DNA of 48,251 nucleotides from Synechococcales cyanobacterium C42_A2020_086 (GTDB lineage Bacteria; Cyanobacteriota; Cyanobacteriia; Elainellales; Elainellaceae): positions 1-48,251 of the forward strand of contig JACYLU010000019.1 in assembly GCA_015272325.1 (NCBI GenBank). Reading direction: 5' to 3'. Positions 34,196-44,321 of the stretch are shown piece after piece. The translations under genes were made by a program, and so were the position numbers. Within the stretch, counting starts at the first letter, position 1, and every line of letters begins with the position of its first letter. Under the pieces are notes generated by a model that saw only the letters and a list, made by a program, of their open reading frames with translations, was not told the origin of the DNA and did no database searches.

Positions 34196-34716
34196 ATACC
34201 TCAGCACAGCATTGGGCGCCTGTGAAAAAATGAGGCCGTTTCCCGCCGCAGTTCACCTAGGTTGATCCCAGATCGCTCCGTCAAGAAGCTTACTTTACAT
34301 TTCTTGTAGAAAATTTGGAGCGGTGCCATAGCAGGCTTCGAGTTTAATGGAAGCAGTGATCCTAGACACAAGGCTGCATAAAATTTGAGCCGCTCCTATT
34401 AATTTGTGTTTTAGTATACAGAATCAACTTGTTAAGAGTTGCTGAAATCTGAAAGATACTTGCATTTTCTGCATGACCAGCGTTTCCGACGCTGCCACTC
34501 TCCGGTCTCTCTGGCCATTTTATGGGGTGAGTATAGGCAGAATGGCTGAACGGCGACTCGCTCCCAATTACTAGGTGCGATGAGATTGCCTTGCTGCCGA
34601 CTAGACCGTGGAGTGTAGGGTGCTCGGTTGCTCCTCCTATCCGAACGGTGTTCTATCTGTGGTCTATGCAATAGGACCCGGGTTCAACACAACCATTCTT
34701 CAAGGAACCTCCAGCA
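34196..34716. promoter_or_regulatory. Long leader/promoter region of amt1
   Basis: About 520 bases without a gene. It contains a GTG-N8-TAC sequence resembling an NtcA site (34406-34419). An AAGGA ribosome-binding sequence precedes the amt1 ATG. Nothing else was recognised. Confidence 0.4.
34406..34419 (+). promoter_or_regulatory. NtcA-like site (GTG-N8-TAC)
   Basis: GTG TTTTAGTA TAC differs by one base from the NtcA consensus GTA-N8-TAC. NtcA activates ammonium transporter genes in cyanobacteria under nitrogen limitation. The site is ~300 bases from the start codon and no clear -10 box follows at the canonical distance, so it is weak. Confidence 0.25.
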
Positions 34717-36315
34717 ATGTCTAAATTACTACTCAGAAAAAAGAGAAGTAGGGGCAGACAGTCACCGAATCGGCAACTTGGTGCGTCTGTGCTCCTCACC
34801 TTCCAGAAAAAGCTTAGAAAAATTGGTCGCCTTGCTCCGGCTTGGCAAGCCTGCATTCCGCTGGCTGTATTGATTGTGCTGGTTGGCAGCATGGCAGCAT
34901 CGGCGCAAGATGCCCCTCCTTCTGCTGAGGAGTTGGCTGCCGATGTCAGAATCGGGCTTGACACCATGTGGGTCATGGTGGCAGCGATGCTGGTTTTCTT
35001 CATGAATGCAGGTTTCGGTATGCTAGAAACCGGCTTCTGCCGCCAGAAGAATGCTGTCAATATTTTGACCAAGAACCTGATTGTGTTCGCCATGTCCACC
35101 ATCGCCTACTGGGTGCTGGGCTTTGGCTTGATGTTTGGCAACGGTAATGGGTTCTTTGGCACGGAAGGCTTGTTCTTCCTCTCTGGTGCAGATAACAGCC
35201 CAGCCACAGGGGATGCCTATCAAGGGGCCTATGCAGCCCTGAACTGGACGGGTGTGCCGCTATTGGCGAAGTTCTTCTTCCAGCTTGCCTTTGCGGGTAC
35301 TGCCGCTACGATTGTCTCTGGGGCAGTTGCGGAACGCATCAAGTTCATAGACTTCCTGATCTTTAGCCTGCTGCTAGTCGGGATTGCCTACCCAATCACC
35401 GGACACTGGATCTGGGGCGGCGGCTGGCTGGCGGGTCTAGGTTTCTATGACTTTGCTGGCTCCACGGTAGTGCATGCGGTGGGCGGTTGGGCAGCCCTGA
35501 TGGGTGCAGCCTTTCTCGGTCCCCGAATTGGTAAATACAACCAGGACGGCAGCGTTAATGCAATCCCCGGTCACAACCTTTCCATTGCCACCCTCGGCTG
35601 TTTGATCCTCTGGCTGGGCTGGTTTGGGTTCAACCCTGGCTCGACCATGGGCGTGAGCTGGCTAATTGCTCACATTGCGATGACCACAAACATCGCAGCC
35701 GCCTTTGGAGGTGCAGCCGCCACCCTTACCGCTTGGGTGGTACTGGGCAAGCCTGACCTGTCGATGATCATCAATGGAATTCTGGCAGGGCTGGTAGCGA
35801 TTACGGCTCCCTGTGCCTTTGTGCCTGTGTGGGCTTCTGCTGTCATTGGTGCAGTTGCCGGTGTATTGGTGGTCTTCGCCGTGCTGTTCTTCGACCGCAT
35901 CAAAATCGATGATCCGGTGGGTGCGATCTCAGTCCACCTGTGCAACGGCGTTTGGGGCACTCTGGCGCTGGGTCTGTTTGCTGTTGGTCCTGATGTTCGC
36001 GTCGGTCAGGATGTGCTCTATTCAGCTGGTCCGGCTGCAGGTCTGTTTATGGGCGGCGGCATCACTCAGCTCTGGGTACAATTTCTGGGCAGCATTTCCG
36101 TTGGTTTAGCCATCGTTGTCTTGTCTTCAATCTTCTGGGTGCTCCTGCGTTCAACCCTGGGGATTCGCGTCAGCGAAGAAGAAGAACTGGTGGGGCTGGA
36201 TATCGGCGAGCATGGCATGGAAGCTTACAGCGGGTTTCTCAAGGAGACCGGCGATGTAGCCCGTTCGGTGAGTTCACCCAGCAGCTCAACGGGAATTCCC
36301 AGCAGCAACTTCTAA
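34717..36315 (+). CDS. amt1: Ammonium transporter (Amt family)
   Basis: A 532-residue inner-membrane channel that takes up ammonium. It has a long basic N-terminus plus a signal-like helix ending ASAQDAPPS (about residue 68), then eleven membrane helices. Hallmarks are the [19 protein letters not shown] segment, [16 protein letters not shown], first pore His in GHWIWGGGW and second pore His in [13 protein letters not shown]. The C-terminal regulatory tail ([18 protein letters not shown]), which can contact PII proteins, is intact. An intrinsic terminator follows the stop by ~65 bases. No glnK/PII gene is adjacent. Confidence 0.96.
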   Translation: MSKLLLRKKRSRGRQSPNRQLGASVLLTFQKKLRKIGRLAPAWQACIPLAVLIVLVGSMAASAQDAPPSAEELAADVRIGLDTMWVMVAAMLVFFMNAGFGMLETGFCRQKNAVNILTKNLIVFAMSTIAYWVLGFGLMFGNGNGFFGTEGLFFLSGADNSPATGDAYQGAYAALNWTGVPLLAKFFFQLAFAGTAATIVSGAVAERIKFIDFLIFSLLLVGIAYPITGHWIWGGGWLAGLGFYDFAGSTVVHAVGGWAALMGAAFLGPRIGKYNQDGSVNAIPGHNLSIATLGCLILWLGWFGFNPGSTMGVSWLIAHIAMTTNIAAAFGGAAATLTAWVVLGKPDLSMIINGILAGLVAITAPCAFVPVWASAVIGAVAGVLVVFAVLFFDRIKIDDPVGAISVHLCNGVWGTLALGLFAVGPDVRVGQDVLYSAGPAAGLFMGGGITQLWVQFLGSISVGLAIVVLSSIFWVLLRSTLGIRVSEEEELVGLDIGEHGMEAYSGFLKETGDVARSVSSPSSSTGIPSSNF

Positions 36316-36378
36316 GCCGGCAGGGCACTATATTTCCCCTGCTACAATCTACAGTTCTAATTCACGAAGCTACAGAGA

Positions 36379-36403
36379 GCCAGTGCTGGACACTGGCTTT
36401 TTT
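36379..36403 (+). terminator. Rho-independent terminator of amt1
   Basis: Perfect 7-bp stem GCCAGTG / CACTGGC with a 5-base loop, followed by six T. Confidence 0.92.
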
Positions 36404-36602
36404 GTTGCCATGTAACTGGCTTGACTCGGCAAATTCAGCTAAACTACCCTTCAGTTTGCCGGTACAGGTTGATAGGATGCCCGTGCTCGACTCTGCTCCA
36501 GCGGCAGTGCCCAACCCTCAATTTTGGAACCGCCTCTGGACCTGCTGCTGTATGGTCTTTCTCTGTACCTGATATCTGCTGATCTGTCTTTATCGCTTTA
36601 TC

Positions 36603-37550
36603 GTGACTACCCTGAAGCCTGTGAACAACACCCACAGAATGCGGCGAATGCGCAATCGCCATCTGCGGTCGATCACCCACTTTTTTCGATTTTCTCCGGT
36701 ACTGCTGCACCTGCGGTTGCTTCCGTCGTGGCTGCGGCTGCTGTTTGTCGCCAATGGGCTGCTGTCTTTGGGGTTGCTGGGGTTGCTGCTGCTGCGACAG
36801 GCTCAACCCGCGCCCTCAGCCTCTGCCCACCCCCCCGCGTCCGATCTGCCCACACCGCTAGCGAGTACGGCTGTGACGCTGCCTCAAACCCAGGCTGGTA
36901 CCCGCCGCCAACTGACCTACGAAGCATGGGTCAATCAGTTGCAGCAGGAAGCCAGGGTGATCGCGGCCCAATCTCCCGAACGGCTAACGGTGCTGGCAGG
37001 AGATTCGATTAGCCTCTGGTTTCCCAAGGAGCTGCTGCCAATCGAGCGCACCTGGCTCAACCAAGGCATTTCTGGCGAAACCTCTGGCGGGCTGCTGAAG
37101 CGCCTAGATGCCTTCGCGGACACCGATCCCGAAACCATCTTCGTTATGATTGGCATCAATGATCTGCTGCGGGGCATCAGCGAGCAAACGGTGCTAGACA
37201 ACCAGCGCCAGATTATTCGCGACTTGGCTGCCACCCATCCCGATGCCCAGATCGTTGTGCAGTCAATTTTGCCCCATGCGGAAGAGTCAACTTGGGAGGG
37301 GCGGGATCGGCTGCTGACCTTGCCCAATCAGCAGATTCGCGATCTCAATCGCCAGCTCGAAACCATCGCCCGTGAAGAAGGCGCCTATTTTCTAGATCTA
37401 TATCCGCTGTTTGCCAATGCCGCTGGCGATCTGCGTCCGGAGCTCAGCACCGATGGACTGCACCTCAACGCGCAGGGCTACCAAACCTGGAGTATTGCCT
37501 TGCAGGTGTTTAGCCGCGAGGTGCTGGAACCCAAACAGGATGACGAGTAG
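36603..37550 (+). CDS. SGNH/GDSL-type hydrolase, membrane anchored
   Basis: A 315-residue protein. A basic N-terminus and a strong helix (about residues 42-65) form a membrane anchor or signal, followed by a P/A/S-rich linker. The SGNH catalytic domain (about 100-305) shows all four blocks: GDSISLW, NQGISGETSGG, GINDLLRG and DGLHLNAQGY (catalytic Asp/His). It should hydrolyse an ester or acyl bond outside the cytoplasm; the substrate is unknown. The GTG start is weakly supported, and internal ATG codons nearby could be used. It precedes ispH by 120 bases on the same strand. Confidence 0.88.
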   Translation: MTTLKPVNNTHRMRRMRNRHLRSITHFFRFSPVLLHLRLLPSWLRLLFVANGLLSLGLLGLLLLRQAQPAPSASAHPPASDLPTPLASTAVTLPQTQAGTRRQLTYEAWVNQLQQEARVIAAQSPERLTVLAGDSISLWFPKELLPIERTWLNQGISGETSGGLLKRLDAFADTDPETIFVMIGINDLLRGISEQTVLDNQRQIIRDLAATHPDAQIVVQSILPHAEESTWEGRDRLLTLPNQQIRDLNRQLETIAREEGAYFLDLYPLFANAAGDLRPELSTDGLHLNAQGYQTWSIALQVFSREVLEPKQDDE

Positions 37551-37670
37551 AGAGATGAGTAAAGACAGGTCCAGTTCAGCGGTGAGAGCCAGGAGAGACC
37601 GCATCTCGGCTCACGGCCGTTTGCCCTCTTCTGGTACGCTGAAAGCAGGTGAAATCAACAGATAACCCGC

Positions 37671-38879
37671 ATGGATACAAAAGCCTTTAAGCGAGCGCTC
37701 AATAATTCCCAGCACTACTATCGCAAAGGGTTCGGTCATGATGCCGAAGTATCTGACCAGATGCAGTCTGAGTACCAGAGCAGCCTGATCCAGCTGATTC
37801 GGTCGAACCACTACCGGCTGCAGCGGGGTGAGGTGACCATTCGCCTCGCCGAAGCCTTTGGCTTTTGTTGGGGCGTCGAGCGAGCAGTTGCAATGGCCTA
37901 CGAGACGCGGCAGCACTTCCCGAGGGAGCGTATCTGGATCACCAACGAAATTATCCACAATCCGTCGGTGAATCAGCGGCTGCGGCAGATGCAGGTGGAT
38001 TTCATTCCGGTGATTGCCGGGCAAAAAGACTTTAGTGGCGTGGAGCAGGGCGATGTGGTGATTCTGCCTGCCTTTGGAGCCAGCGTCCAGGAAATGCAGT
38101 TGCTCAACGAGCGCGGCTGCACCATTGTAGACACGACCTGCCCTTGGGTCTCCAAGGTCTGGAATACCGTCGAAAAACACAAAAAGGGCAGCTACACCTC
38201 GATCATCCACGGCAAGTACAACCACGAAGAAACGGTGGCTACTAGCTCCTTTGCTGGCACCTACTTGATTGTGCTGAACTTGGCAGAGGCCCAGTATGTC
38301 TGCGACTATATCCTCAACGGCGGCGATGCTACAGAATTCATGCAAAAATTCAGCCGCGCCTGCTCCGAGGGGTTTGATCCCGATCGAGACCTAGAGCGAA
38401 TCGGCATTGCCAACCAAACCACGATGCTGAAGGGCGAAACCGAGCAAATCGGCAAGCTATTTGAGCATACGATGATGAAGAAGTACGGACCGGCCCAGCT
38501 CAACGAGCACTTCCTCAGCTTCAACACGATCTGTGACGCCACCCAAGAGCGGCAGGATGCCATGTTTAAACTAGTCGATGAGCCGCTAGATCTGATGGTG
38601 GTGATCGGCGGCTACAACTCCTCTAATACGACGCACTTGCAGGAAATTGCTGTCGAGCGCGGTATTCCCTCCTATCACATCGATAGCGCCGAGCGCATCG
38701 GTCCGGGCAATCAAGTGCAGCACAAGCCGCTGCATCGAGAGCTGGAAGTGCAGCAAAACTGGCTGCCCGCAGGTGAAATTACGGTCGGGATTACCTCGGG
38801 TGCCTCAACGCCAGACAAGGTGGTTGCCAGCGTGATCGAGAAAATTTTTGCGCTGAAGGCAGTGGGTGTGCCTCAGTAG
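37671..38879 (+). CDS. ispH: 4-hydroxy-3-methylbut-2-enyl diphosphate reductase
   Basis: The last enzyme of the MEP isoprenoid pathway, making IPP and DMAPP for carotenoids, chlorophyll tails and quinones. The 402-residue product is of the longer cyanobacterial/plant class. The three iron-sulfur cysteines are seen in [11 protein letters not shown] (about residue 65), [12 protein letters not shown] and [15 protein letters not shown]. The active-site segment HGKYNHEET and the late [11 protein letters not shown] and [10 protein letters not shown] are intact. It is convergent with the DUF1400 gene pair, with about 44 bases between stops. Confidence 0.97.
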   Translation: MDTKAFKRALNNSQHYYRKGFGHDAEVSDQMQSEYQSSLIQLIRSNHYRLQRGEVTIRLAEAFGFCWGVERAVAMAYETRQHFPRERIWITNEIIHNPSVNQRLRQMQVDFIPVIAGQKDFSGVEQGDVVILPAFGASVQEMQLLNERGCTIVDTTCPWVSKVWNTVEKHKKGSYTSIIHGKYNHEETVATSSFAGTYLIVLNLAEAQYVCDYILNGGDATEFMQKFSRACSEGFDPDRDLERIGIANQTTMLKGETEQIGKLFEHTMMKKYGPAQLNEHFLSFNTICDATQERQDAMFKLVDEPLDLMVVIGGYNSSNTTHLQEIAVERGIPSYHIDSAERIGPGNQVQHKPLHRELEVQQNWLPAGEITVGITSGASTPDKVVASVIEKIFALKAVGVPQ

Positions 38880-38923
38880 CGAGCGGGCATGAAGATCGCC
38901 CCCACACCCCTCGCTGACTTTCG

Positions 38924-39568
38924 CTAGCGGGGTCGCAGCCGCGGCACCTCACATTCGTCGCAGACAAAGTTCGCCAGGAATTCCTGAATGACTGCAATTG
39001 TCGGCTCGATCTGAGCGATGAATCCCTGAACGTTGCGAGCAGCCCGCGCCAGAACCACTCCGTCTACGAACACCTCTGGAGTTGGGTATTTCTCCAGAAA
39101 CTCCAGTAGCGAGATTTGGTTGTCGTCTGCCGCCGATAGAATAAATGCCGAGCGCAACGCTCGAATTTGCACCGCACCCTGCCGCGACTTAGTGTGAACC
39201 ACCCTGCCCATCTGGAACAGCACAAACTCACCGGGCAACGAGTAGGTGATCTGATCCACAAAGACCGGGTTGAGCCGCACATTCTGCGTTAAAACCTGCC
39301 GCACGGCATCCGGATCGGCATTCGTGAAATTCAGATACCAGCGCAATTGCCGGGTTGTTTCACCGGTTTCGGCAAAGGTCCGCAGATCCTCGATCGAGAA
39401 TGAACGACTGAGCGGTCCATAGGTGAAATAAATCCGATCTGCCGCCGCCGCCCGACCTGCAAGCGGCAGAACCACAGCCGCCGCAGCGAGCAAGAGGGAA
39501 CTTCCCCAGTTTCGCAGGGCTGCCTTTCGCGTCTGCCGCCCAGAACAGCATGATAGGGTCCTGGTCAT
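38924..39568 (-). CDS. DUF1400 domain protein (second of a tandem pair)
   Basis: A 214-residue exported protein. A signal peptide (hydrophobic about residues 20-40, AAAADRIYF after it) precedes a single DUF1400 domain: FTYGPLSRSFSIEDLRTFAETG, the FVDQITYSLPGEFVLFQMG segment and ISLLEFLEKYPTPEV. DUF1400 is usually the N-terminal part of cyanobacterial alpha/beta hydrolases; here the hydrolase domain is absent. The start overlaps the stop of the upstream paralogue by 4 bases (ATGA), indicating translational coupling. Function unknown. Confidence 0.85.
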   Translation of the reverse strand: MTRTLSCCSGRQTRKAALRNWGSSLLLAAAAVVLPLAGRAAAADRIYFTYGPLSRSFSIEDLRTFAETGETTRQLRWYLNFTNADPDAVRQVLTQNVRLNPVFVDQITYSLPGEFVLFQMGRVVHTKSRQGAVQIRALRSAFILSAADDNQISLLEFLEKYPTPEVFVDGVVLARAARNVQGFIAQIEPTIAVIQEFLANFVCDECEVPRLRPR

Positions 39569-40395
39569 AGCGAGTTCCCCTGGCGTTGTGGCTCGGTCGG
39601 CAGCGCATCGGTCTCAGCGGCAGCAGGCATTAGTGGTGCAGCTGCGGCTGTGGCCGTAGCCCCCGGCTGGCTATCGGCAAGCGGTAGGTCCTGGCAGTTA
39701 GCCGCTCTGGCCGCAACTGGAATCGCGGCTCCAGGCAGACGAGACTGCGGGCTGGTCGTAGGCGTATCGGTTGCCGCCGGAGTGGGGCAGTCGCAAATCA
39801 GGTCTTGCAGATATTCGCGAGCCACCTCCAAAGCCGGCAATACCCGCTCTACAAACCCTCTGACCGTGTTGTAGGTCGTTTCCAGCCCTGTCAGGTTGAG
39901 CCGAATCTCTGGACGAGGATACTCCCGAAGCACCTCCACCAGAGAAAGGCGATTGTCATTCTCGAAGGCATTGATGACTGCCGTTTCTAGCGGCTGCAAA
40001 TCATCGGGGACTGAAGCATCGCTTACGAGCTTACTGAGCTGAATCAAAACAAACTCCCCAGTTGAGCTGGCCAATCCCTGACGAATCTGGGCGACAAAAG
40101 AGGGGCTGATGTAGATTTCTGCGTTCAAGATGTCGCGGATAATCCGTCCAGCATCGGGATGACGGTCTACAAATTCCTGGAGATCCTGGCTCACGGGCGT
40201 TCCCGTTTCAATAAAGGATTCAATGTTGGCCAGAGGGACGGTTCGCTCGGTTTCTTCAAACCTCAAAATCACGCGCTCGGCAGCTCTCGCCGGAGTACCC
40301 AAGCCCAAGAAGCTGATGCCAGCCATTAGCAGCAATGCTTTGTTAAACCAGGGAACTAGGCGGCGGGTCGCCCGTTGGGAATGCATCAGTGTCAT
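39565..40395 (-). CDS. DUF1400 domain protein (first of a tandem pair)
   Basis: A 276-residue exported protein with a signal peptide ending around ARAAERVIL (about residue 38). The DUF1400 domain (about 38-205) reads RFEETERTVPLANIESFIETG, SPSFVAQIRQGLASSTGEFVL and LSLVEVLREYPRPEIRLNL. The C-terminal ~75 residues are P/A/T-rich and low complexity, ending without a hydrolase domain. It is the upstream partner of the 38924-39568 gene, with the same fold and a 4-base overlap. The two diverge considerably, so the duplication is old. Confidence 0.85.
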   Translation of the reverse strand: MTLMHSQRATRRLVPWFNKALLLMAGISFLGLGTPARAAERVILRFEETERTVPLANIESFIETGTPVSQDLQEFVDRHPDAGRIIRDILNAEIYISPSFVAQIRQGLASSTGEFVLIQLSKLVSDASVPDDLQPLETAVINAFENDNRLSLVEVLREYPRPEIRLNLTGLETTYNTVRGFVERVLPALEVAREYLQDLICDCPTPAATDTPTTSPQSRLPGAAIPVAARAANCQDLPLADSQPGATATAAAAPLMPAAAETDALPTEPQRQGNSL

Positions 40396-40876
40396 ATCGG
40401 TAGATGGAATTCAAAGGGTAGATTGATTGGCGAGGAGCAGAGCGTCAGGCAGTTCAGGAATTGGAACCATTTGAACCAGGCGTGGGAACCAGCAGTTAAA
40501 TCAGTTGAGGAGTTGTTTTGCCCTTATACTCCTATGACTTACGCCATACATCGTATAAAATTACGCCTGATCTCGTATCACTATCTCAGGAAGGATTTTT
40601 CTAGTCAATCTCAAGGGCAACGCAAAGCCCCCTGCTAGAGTCCGGTAGACCGAGCAACGACTCGCTGCAATCACCTCGGATCACAACTGGCGTCAGAATC
40701 CTGGTCGTACTTTTCGTCGTAATGTTCAGAGAGCGCTAATATTGAGTCCGAATTGCCGCCCGAGTTGCCAATGCTTGCAGCAACCCCCTTGAGGGCAGGT
40801 CTGTTTTGCAGGCGCTGCGGGCCGTTGGCATTCCCAAACACTTCCGCCTCAAGGACACACCAAGGACATACAACCA
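40396..40876. promoter_or_regulatory. Divergent intergenic region
   Basis: No gene is supported. It should contain promoters for the DUF1400 pair and for the amidase-like gene. An AAGGA site lies about 10 bases before the latter's ATG. Confidence 0.4.
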
Positions 40877-42226
40877 ATGGGACGAATCTTTGTTGCATCC
40901 AGCTACGGGGAGCGGCTTGGACCATCTCACCCAACCCTAGCGAGCGAGGGCCTAATTGTCGCGCAAGAGTTAATTCTATTGCGAGATCTGGTTGTTCAAT
41001 ACCTGCGCTCATTGCAGTACGAAGCGCTGTCGGTGCCGGAAGACCTCAGCCCGGCGCAAGCCATCACCTGGATCAACAGTCGGGCCCGAACGGGCGATGT
41101 GGCGCTTGACTTGCAGGCCGACTGCTCCCGCAATGCCACGATTCGCGGCACAACGCTGTTTTACATTGCCGGCAACGATCAGCGGCGCGTCCAAGCAGAA
41201 CAGTTGCTCCAAGCGTTTTTGCGGCAGGTGCCCCAACTGATGAGTCAAGGGGTGAAACCCGATATCCAGTGGGACATGGGGTACTCAGCTTTCTGTCGGC
41301 AGATTTTTGTGCCCGCGCTGACGATGATCGTGGGTGCGTTTACCAATCCCGATGACCGTCAGGTGATTCAAACCCAGCGGCAAGCCGTTGCCTTGGGGAT
41401 CGCGGAAGGGCTGGCCGTTTGGAGCCATGCGGTCTCCTCTGCGGCACTGCTGACGCCAACGCCAACCTACCCGGCAGTCAACGTGAATTTGAACGGAGCG
41501 CTGTTTTATGGCGAGGGCATTTTAGCCAACGGCAATTTCTATATACCAGTGGATCTGGTTGATCAGTTGGGAGTGGATCTGCCCCTGACGCCGCAAATAC
41601 GGCGGTTGAGCTACCGCAATATTGTCTATGTCCGGGCTATCGATCTGCGAGAGTTCAATGTGTCAATCAGTGCTGACAAAGATAGCCACTCGGTGATGCT
41701 GCGCTCGGCTCCCTTGGGATATCCGGGTCCAATTGATTGGATCATGGGACGGGGAACATCATCGGAGGTGCAGCTCATGATGTTTCTCAAAAGCCACCAC
41801 CCAGACAGCCTGATCGCGTTTGCTGAACTGCCGCGACTCTACCGGGAAGAAGCGGCGATTGAAGGGGTCAACTACGACATTGCCTTTGCTCAGATGTGCG
41901 TCGAGACCGATTTTTTGCGGTTTGGCGGTCAGATCCGGCCTGAACAAAATAACTTTGCCAGCCTAGGAGGAGTCGGCGACCAACCCGAAGGAGCCAGCTT
42001 TCGGGATGCTCGTATCGGCGTTCGGGCCCACATCCAACATCTAAAAGCCTATGCCAGCACCGAACCTCTCGTGCAAGAAAGCGTTGATCCTCGATTTCGT
42101 CTGCTGCGCCGGGGGGTAGCCCCTCAAGTGGATCAGCTCAGTGGGCGCTGGTCCGCCGATCTGCACTATGGGCAACGGATTAAAGCCGTAACTCGACTCC
42201 TCTATGAGTCGGCTGGCTTCCTCTAA
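40877..42226 (+). CDS. Amidase_3-like (degenerate) plus glucosaminidase domain protein
   Basis: A 449-residue protein. Residues 1-190 align with the cyanobacterial N-acetylmuramoyl-L-alanine amidase family (LSVPEDLSPAQAITWINSRA, GDVALDL, FYIAGND and GAFTNPDDRQVIQ are recognisable). The zinc-binding residues appear lost: where the family has a GHGG His, a TEA Glu, an EIHADA His and an MEVGFLTNP Glu, this protein has SSYGE, VAQ, DLQADC and MIVGAFTNP. About residues 290-445 form a LYZ2-type glucosaminidase domain in which the candidate catalytic Glu is kept (FAQMCVETDFLRFGG). The protein may thus cut or only bind peptidoglycan glycan. No signal peptide is evident. Confidence 0.8.
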   Translation: MGRIFVASSYGERLGPSHPTLASEGLIVAQELILLRDLVVQYLRSLQYEALSVPEDLSPAQAITWINSRARTGDVALDLQADCSRNATIRGTTLFYIAGNDQRRVQAEQLLQAFLRQVPQLMSQGVKPDIQWDMGYSAFCRQIFVPALTMIVGAFTNPDDRQVIQTQRQAVALGIAEGLAVWSHAVSSAALLTPTPTYPAVNVNLNGALFYGEGILANGNFYIPVDLVDQLGVDLPLTPQIRRLSYRNIVYVRAIDLREFNVSISADKDSHSVMLRSAPLGYPGPIDWIMGRGTSSEVQLMMFLKSHHPDSLIAFAELPRLYREEAAIEGVNYDIAFAQMCVETDFLRFGGQIRPEQNNFASLGGVGDQPEGASFRDARIGVRAHIQHLKAYASTEPLVQESVDPRFRLLRRGVAPQVDQLSGRWSADLHYGQRIKAVTRLLYESAGFL

Positions 42227-42348
42227 GGTTAAGCAGCCCAACCAGCCAAGCCAAAAGACACCTGTCTGGGTTGCCAGTTCTAGTGCACTCTCCACTGGCG
42301 ATACCGCAGTCCACTGTATTCAGCATTCAACCGTATTCAGCTGCTGCA

Positions 42349-43185
42349 TCAAGCCACTGAATCCAAAGACGGATCGGGTAGGGATTCTAGAAATGAGAGG
42401 GGTCGGCTCATCTGGGCGGCAAAGCCGAGAATGGCTCGATCGCGATGCTCGTAGAGTAGCTGTCCTTCGGCGGTAAACAGGAAGGTGGCACCCCGTTGGG
42501 TGAGGTAGGCTGCATTCGGCACGTAGGTTTTCCAGTGGCTGAGCACTTCTGCCATATTTCGCAGGCGCAAGGTTGCTAGCTCGAACGGCCGCTGAAACCC
42601 GTTACCGCCTGCCCAACGAAACGAGGAGCCTTTGAGCGGCGGCAGCGGCGGAGCTTGAACGATTTCTTCATCTGCGATCAGCTGCGGAGCTTGGCGATCG
42701 CCTCGATAGCCACGCCAGACTTCAGCGAGTGTGCCAGGACTACCGATGCCCGCACACATCAGCAGGAGATTTAACCAGGCGGTTTGAGCGGGAGATAGCC
42801 CGGGCAGCTTGAGCGACAGTCCCGGATAAAGGTGCAACTGCCGATGCAGTTCGGCGGTCGGATCTACGAATAGGCAGTCGGCAGGAAAGCCGGTATAGGT
42901 GCAGAACCGTTCTCCGGAAGCGCGATCGCCAATGCCCACGGCACGAACGATAATGCCTGCTTGGTGCAATGAGTCTGCCTGACGCTGTAGCCACCAGGCA
43001 TATTCAAGACTGTCAAAATCTCCTAGCTGTGGCCAGAGCAGCACTAGCTGCCGAGAATCAGAGGGGCACCCCTGCAAAATCGGCACAACTGCTCCATCGC
43101 TAATGCGTTGCCGTTGGGTTTGGCGGAGACATTCGTATAGCGTCATCGCTGCATTTGTCGCTGTATTCATTGCTGTGTTTAGCAT
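42349..43185 (-). CDS. Peroxiredoxin-like (PRXL2/AhpC-TSA) family protein
   Basis: A 278-residue protein with the conserved cyanobacterial/plastid signature LVLLWPQLGDFDSLEYAWWL, followed by AVGIGDRASGERFCTYTGF and FVDPTAELHRQL. The fold is thioredoxin-like, but the CxxC or peroxidatic Cys expected after the first strand is not present (PQLGD instead), as is typical of this subfamily. Redox activity is therefore doubtful. The start is ambiguous among several early ATG codons (LNTAMNTATNAAMTLYE). It ends 123 bases from the amidase-like gene (convergent) and follows bioB by ~36 bases on the same strand, so it may be co-transcribed with bioB. Confidence 0.8.
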   Translation of the reverse strand: MLNTAMNTATNAAMTLYECLRQTQRQRISDGAVVPILQGCPSDSRQLVLLWPQLGDFDSLEYAWWLQRQADSLHQAGIIVRAVGIGDRASGERFCTYTGFPADCLFVDPTAELHRQLHLYPGLSLKLPGLSPAQTAWLNLLLMCAGIGSPGTLAEVWRGYRGDRQAPQLIADEEIVQAPPLPPLKGSSFRWAGGNGFQRPFELATLRLRNMAEVLSHWKTYVPNAAYLTQRGATFLFTAEGQLLYEHRDRAILGFAAQMSRPLSFLESLPDPSLDSVA

Positions 43186-43221
43186 TGAGTCAATTTTCTT
43201 GTCAAACGTCTCACCAAACGT

Positions 43222-44178
43222 CTAGTAAATGGCTCCGATGTCATCTAACAATTGCCGGTCGGCGTTACGGTCCGGGTTGGGGGTGGTCAAGAGAGTGTCT
43301 CCATAGAAAATGGAGTTAACGCCTGCCAGAAAACAGAGCACTTGGGCCTCGCGGCTGAGTTGGGTGCGGCCGGCACTGAGGCGAATCCGGGAGGTGGGCA
43401 TGAGAATGCGGGCCGTAGCGCAGATTCGCACCAGATCGAGCGGGTCAACCGGCGGCTGCGCCTCTAGCGGCGTTCCTGCCACAGCCACCAGGGCGTTGAT
43501 CGGGACGCTTTCCGGATGGGGATTCAGGGTAGCCAAGATTTCTAGCAGACGGGCCCGATCGCCCCAAGATTCGCCCATGCCAATAATGCCGCCGCAGCAA
43601 ACGGTAATGCCCGCCCGCCGCACGCAATCTAGGGTCTTCAGGCGCTCACCGTAGGTGCGGGTGGTGATGATCTGGTTGTAATATTCCGGACTGGTGTCGA
43701 GGTTGTGATTGTAGGCGGTGAGTCCGGCTGCCGCTAGCCGTTCTGCTTGCGTATCGGTCAACATGCCAGCGGTGACGCACGCTTCTAGTCCGAGTGCTCG
43801 CACCTCTCGCACCATCGTCAGCATATCTTCAAAGGCTTTGCCTTCACGGATCTCGCGCCAGGCCCAGCCCATGCAGAACCGTGTCGCTCCTAGTGCTTTG
43901 GCCCGCTGAGCCGCGGCGACCACATCGGCTACGGTTTGGGTTGGCTGAGGCTGCACGGCAGTTTCATGATGAGCTGACTGCGGGCAGTAGGCGCAGTTTT
44001 CAGGGCAACCGCCGGTTTTGACGCTCAGCAGGGTTGCCAACTGAATATCTGCATCGGGATTATAGTGTCGGTGGATCGTTTGTGCTCGATACACAAGCGG
44101 TAGCAGCGGTTGGTGCAGCAGGTCGAGAATTTCTGCACTGGTCCAATCATGGCGGATTGGGAGGGAAGTCTCTAGCAT
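43222..44178 (-). CDS. bioB: Biotin synthase
   Basis: A radical SAM enzyme that inserts sulfur into dethiobiotin. The 318-residue protein has the cluster-binding Cys triplet in [14 protein letters not shown] (about residue 58). The second-cluster ligands are seen as [31 protein letters not shown] and the Arg in [21 protein letters not shown] is intact. Length is normal for the family. No other bio genes are in the window. Confidence 0.97.
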   Translation of the reverse strand: MLETSLPIRHDWTSAEILDLLHQPLLPLVYRAQTIHRHYNPDADIQLATLLSVKTGGCPENCAYCPQSAHHETAVQPQPTQTVADVVAAAQRAKALGATRFCMGWAWREIREGKAFEDMLTMVREVRALGLEACVTAGMLTDTQAERLAAAGLTAYNHNLDTSPEYYNQIITTRTYGERLKTLDCVRRAGITVCCGGIIGMGESWGDRARLLEILATLNPHPESVPINALVAVAGTPLEAQPPVDPLDLVRICATARILMPTSRIRLSAGRTQLSREAQVLCFLAGVNSIFYGDTLLTTPNPDRNADRQLLDDIGAIY

Positions 44179-44321
44179 GGGCCGTTGCCTCGAAGCAGCA
44201 GCTTATTATCATAGCGCCCGGCTGGTCCCCCAGAGTGAAAGGATTCAGGAGCCAATCGAATTGCAACATTGCATAGGCTGATTCAGCAAGAGGGGATGGC
44301 AGCCATTCATGCGGAACCCAT

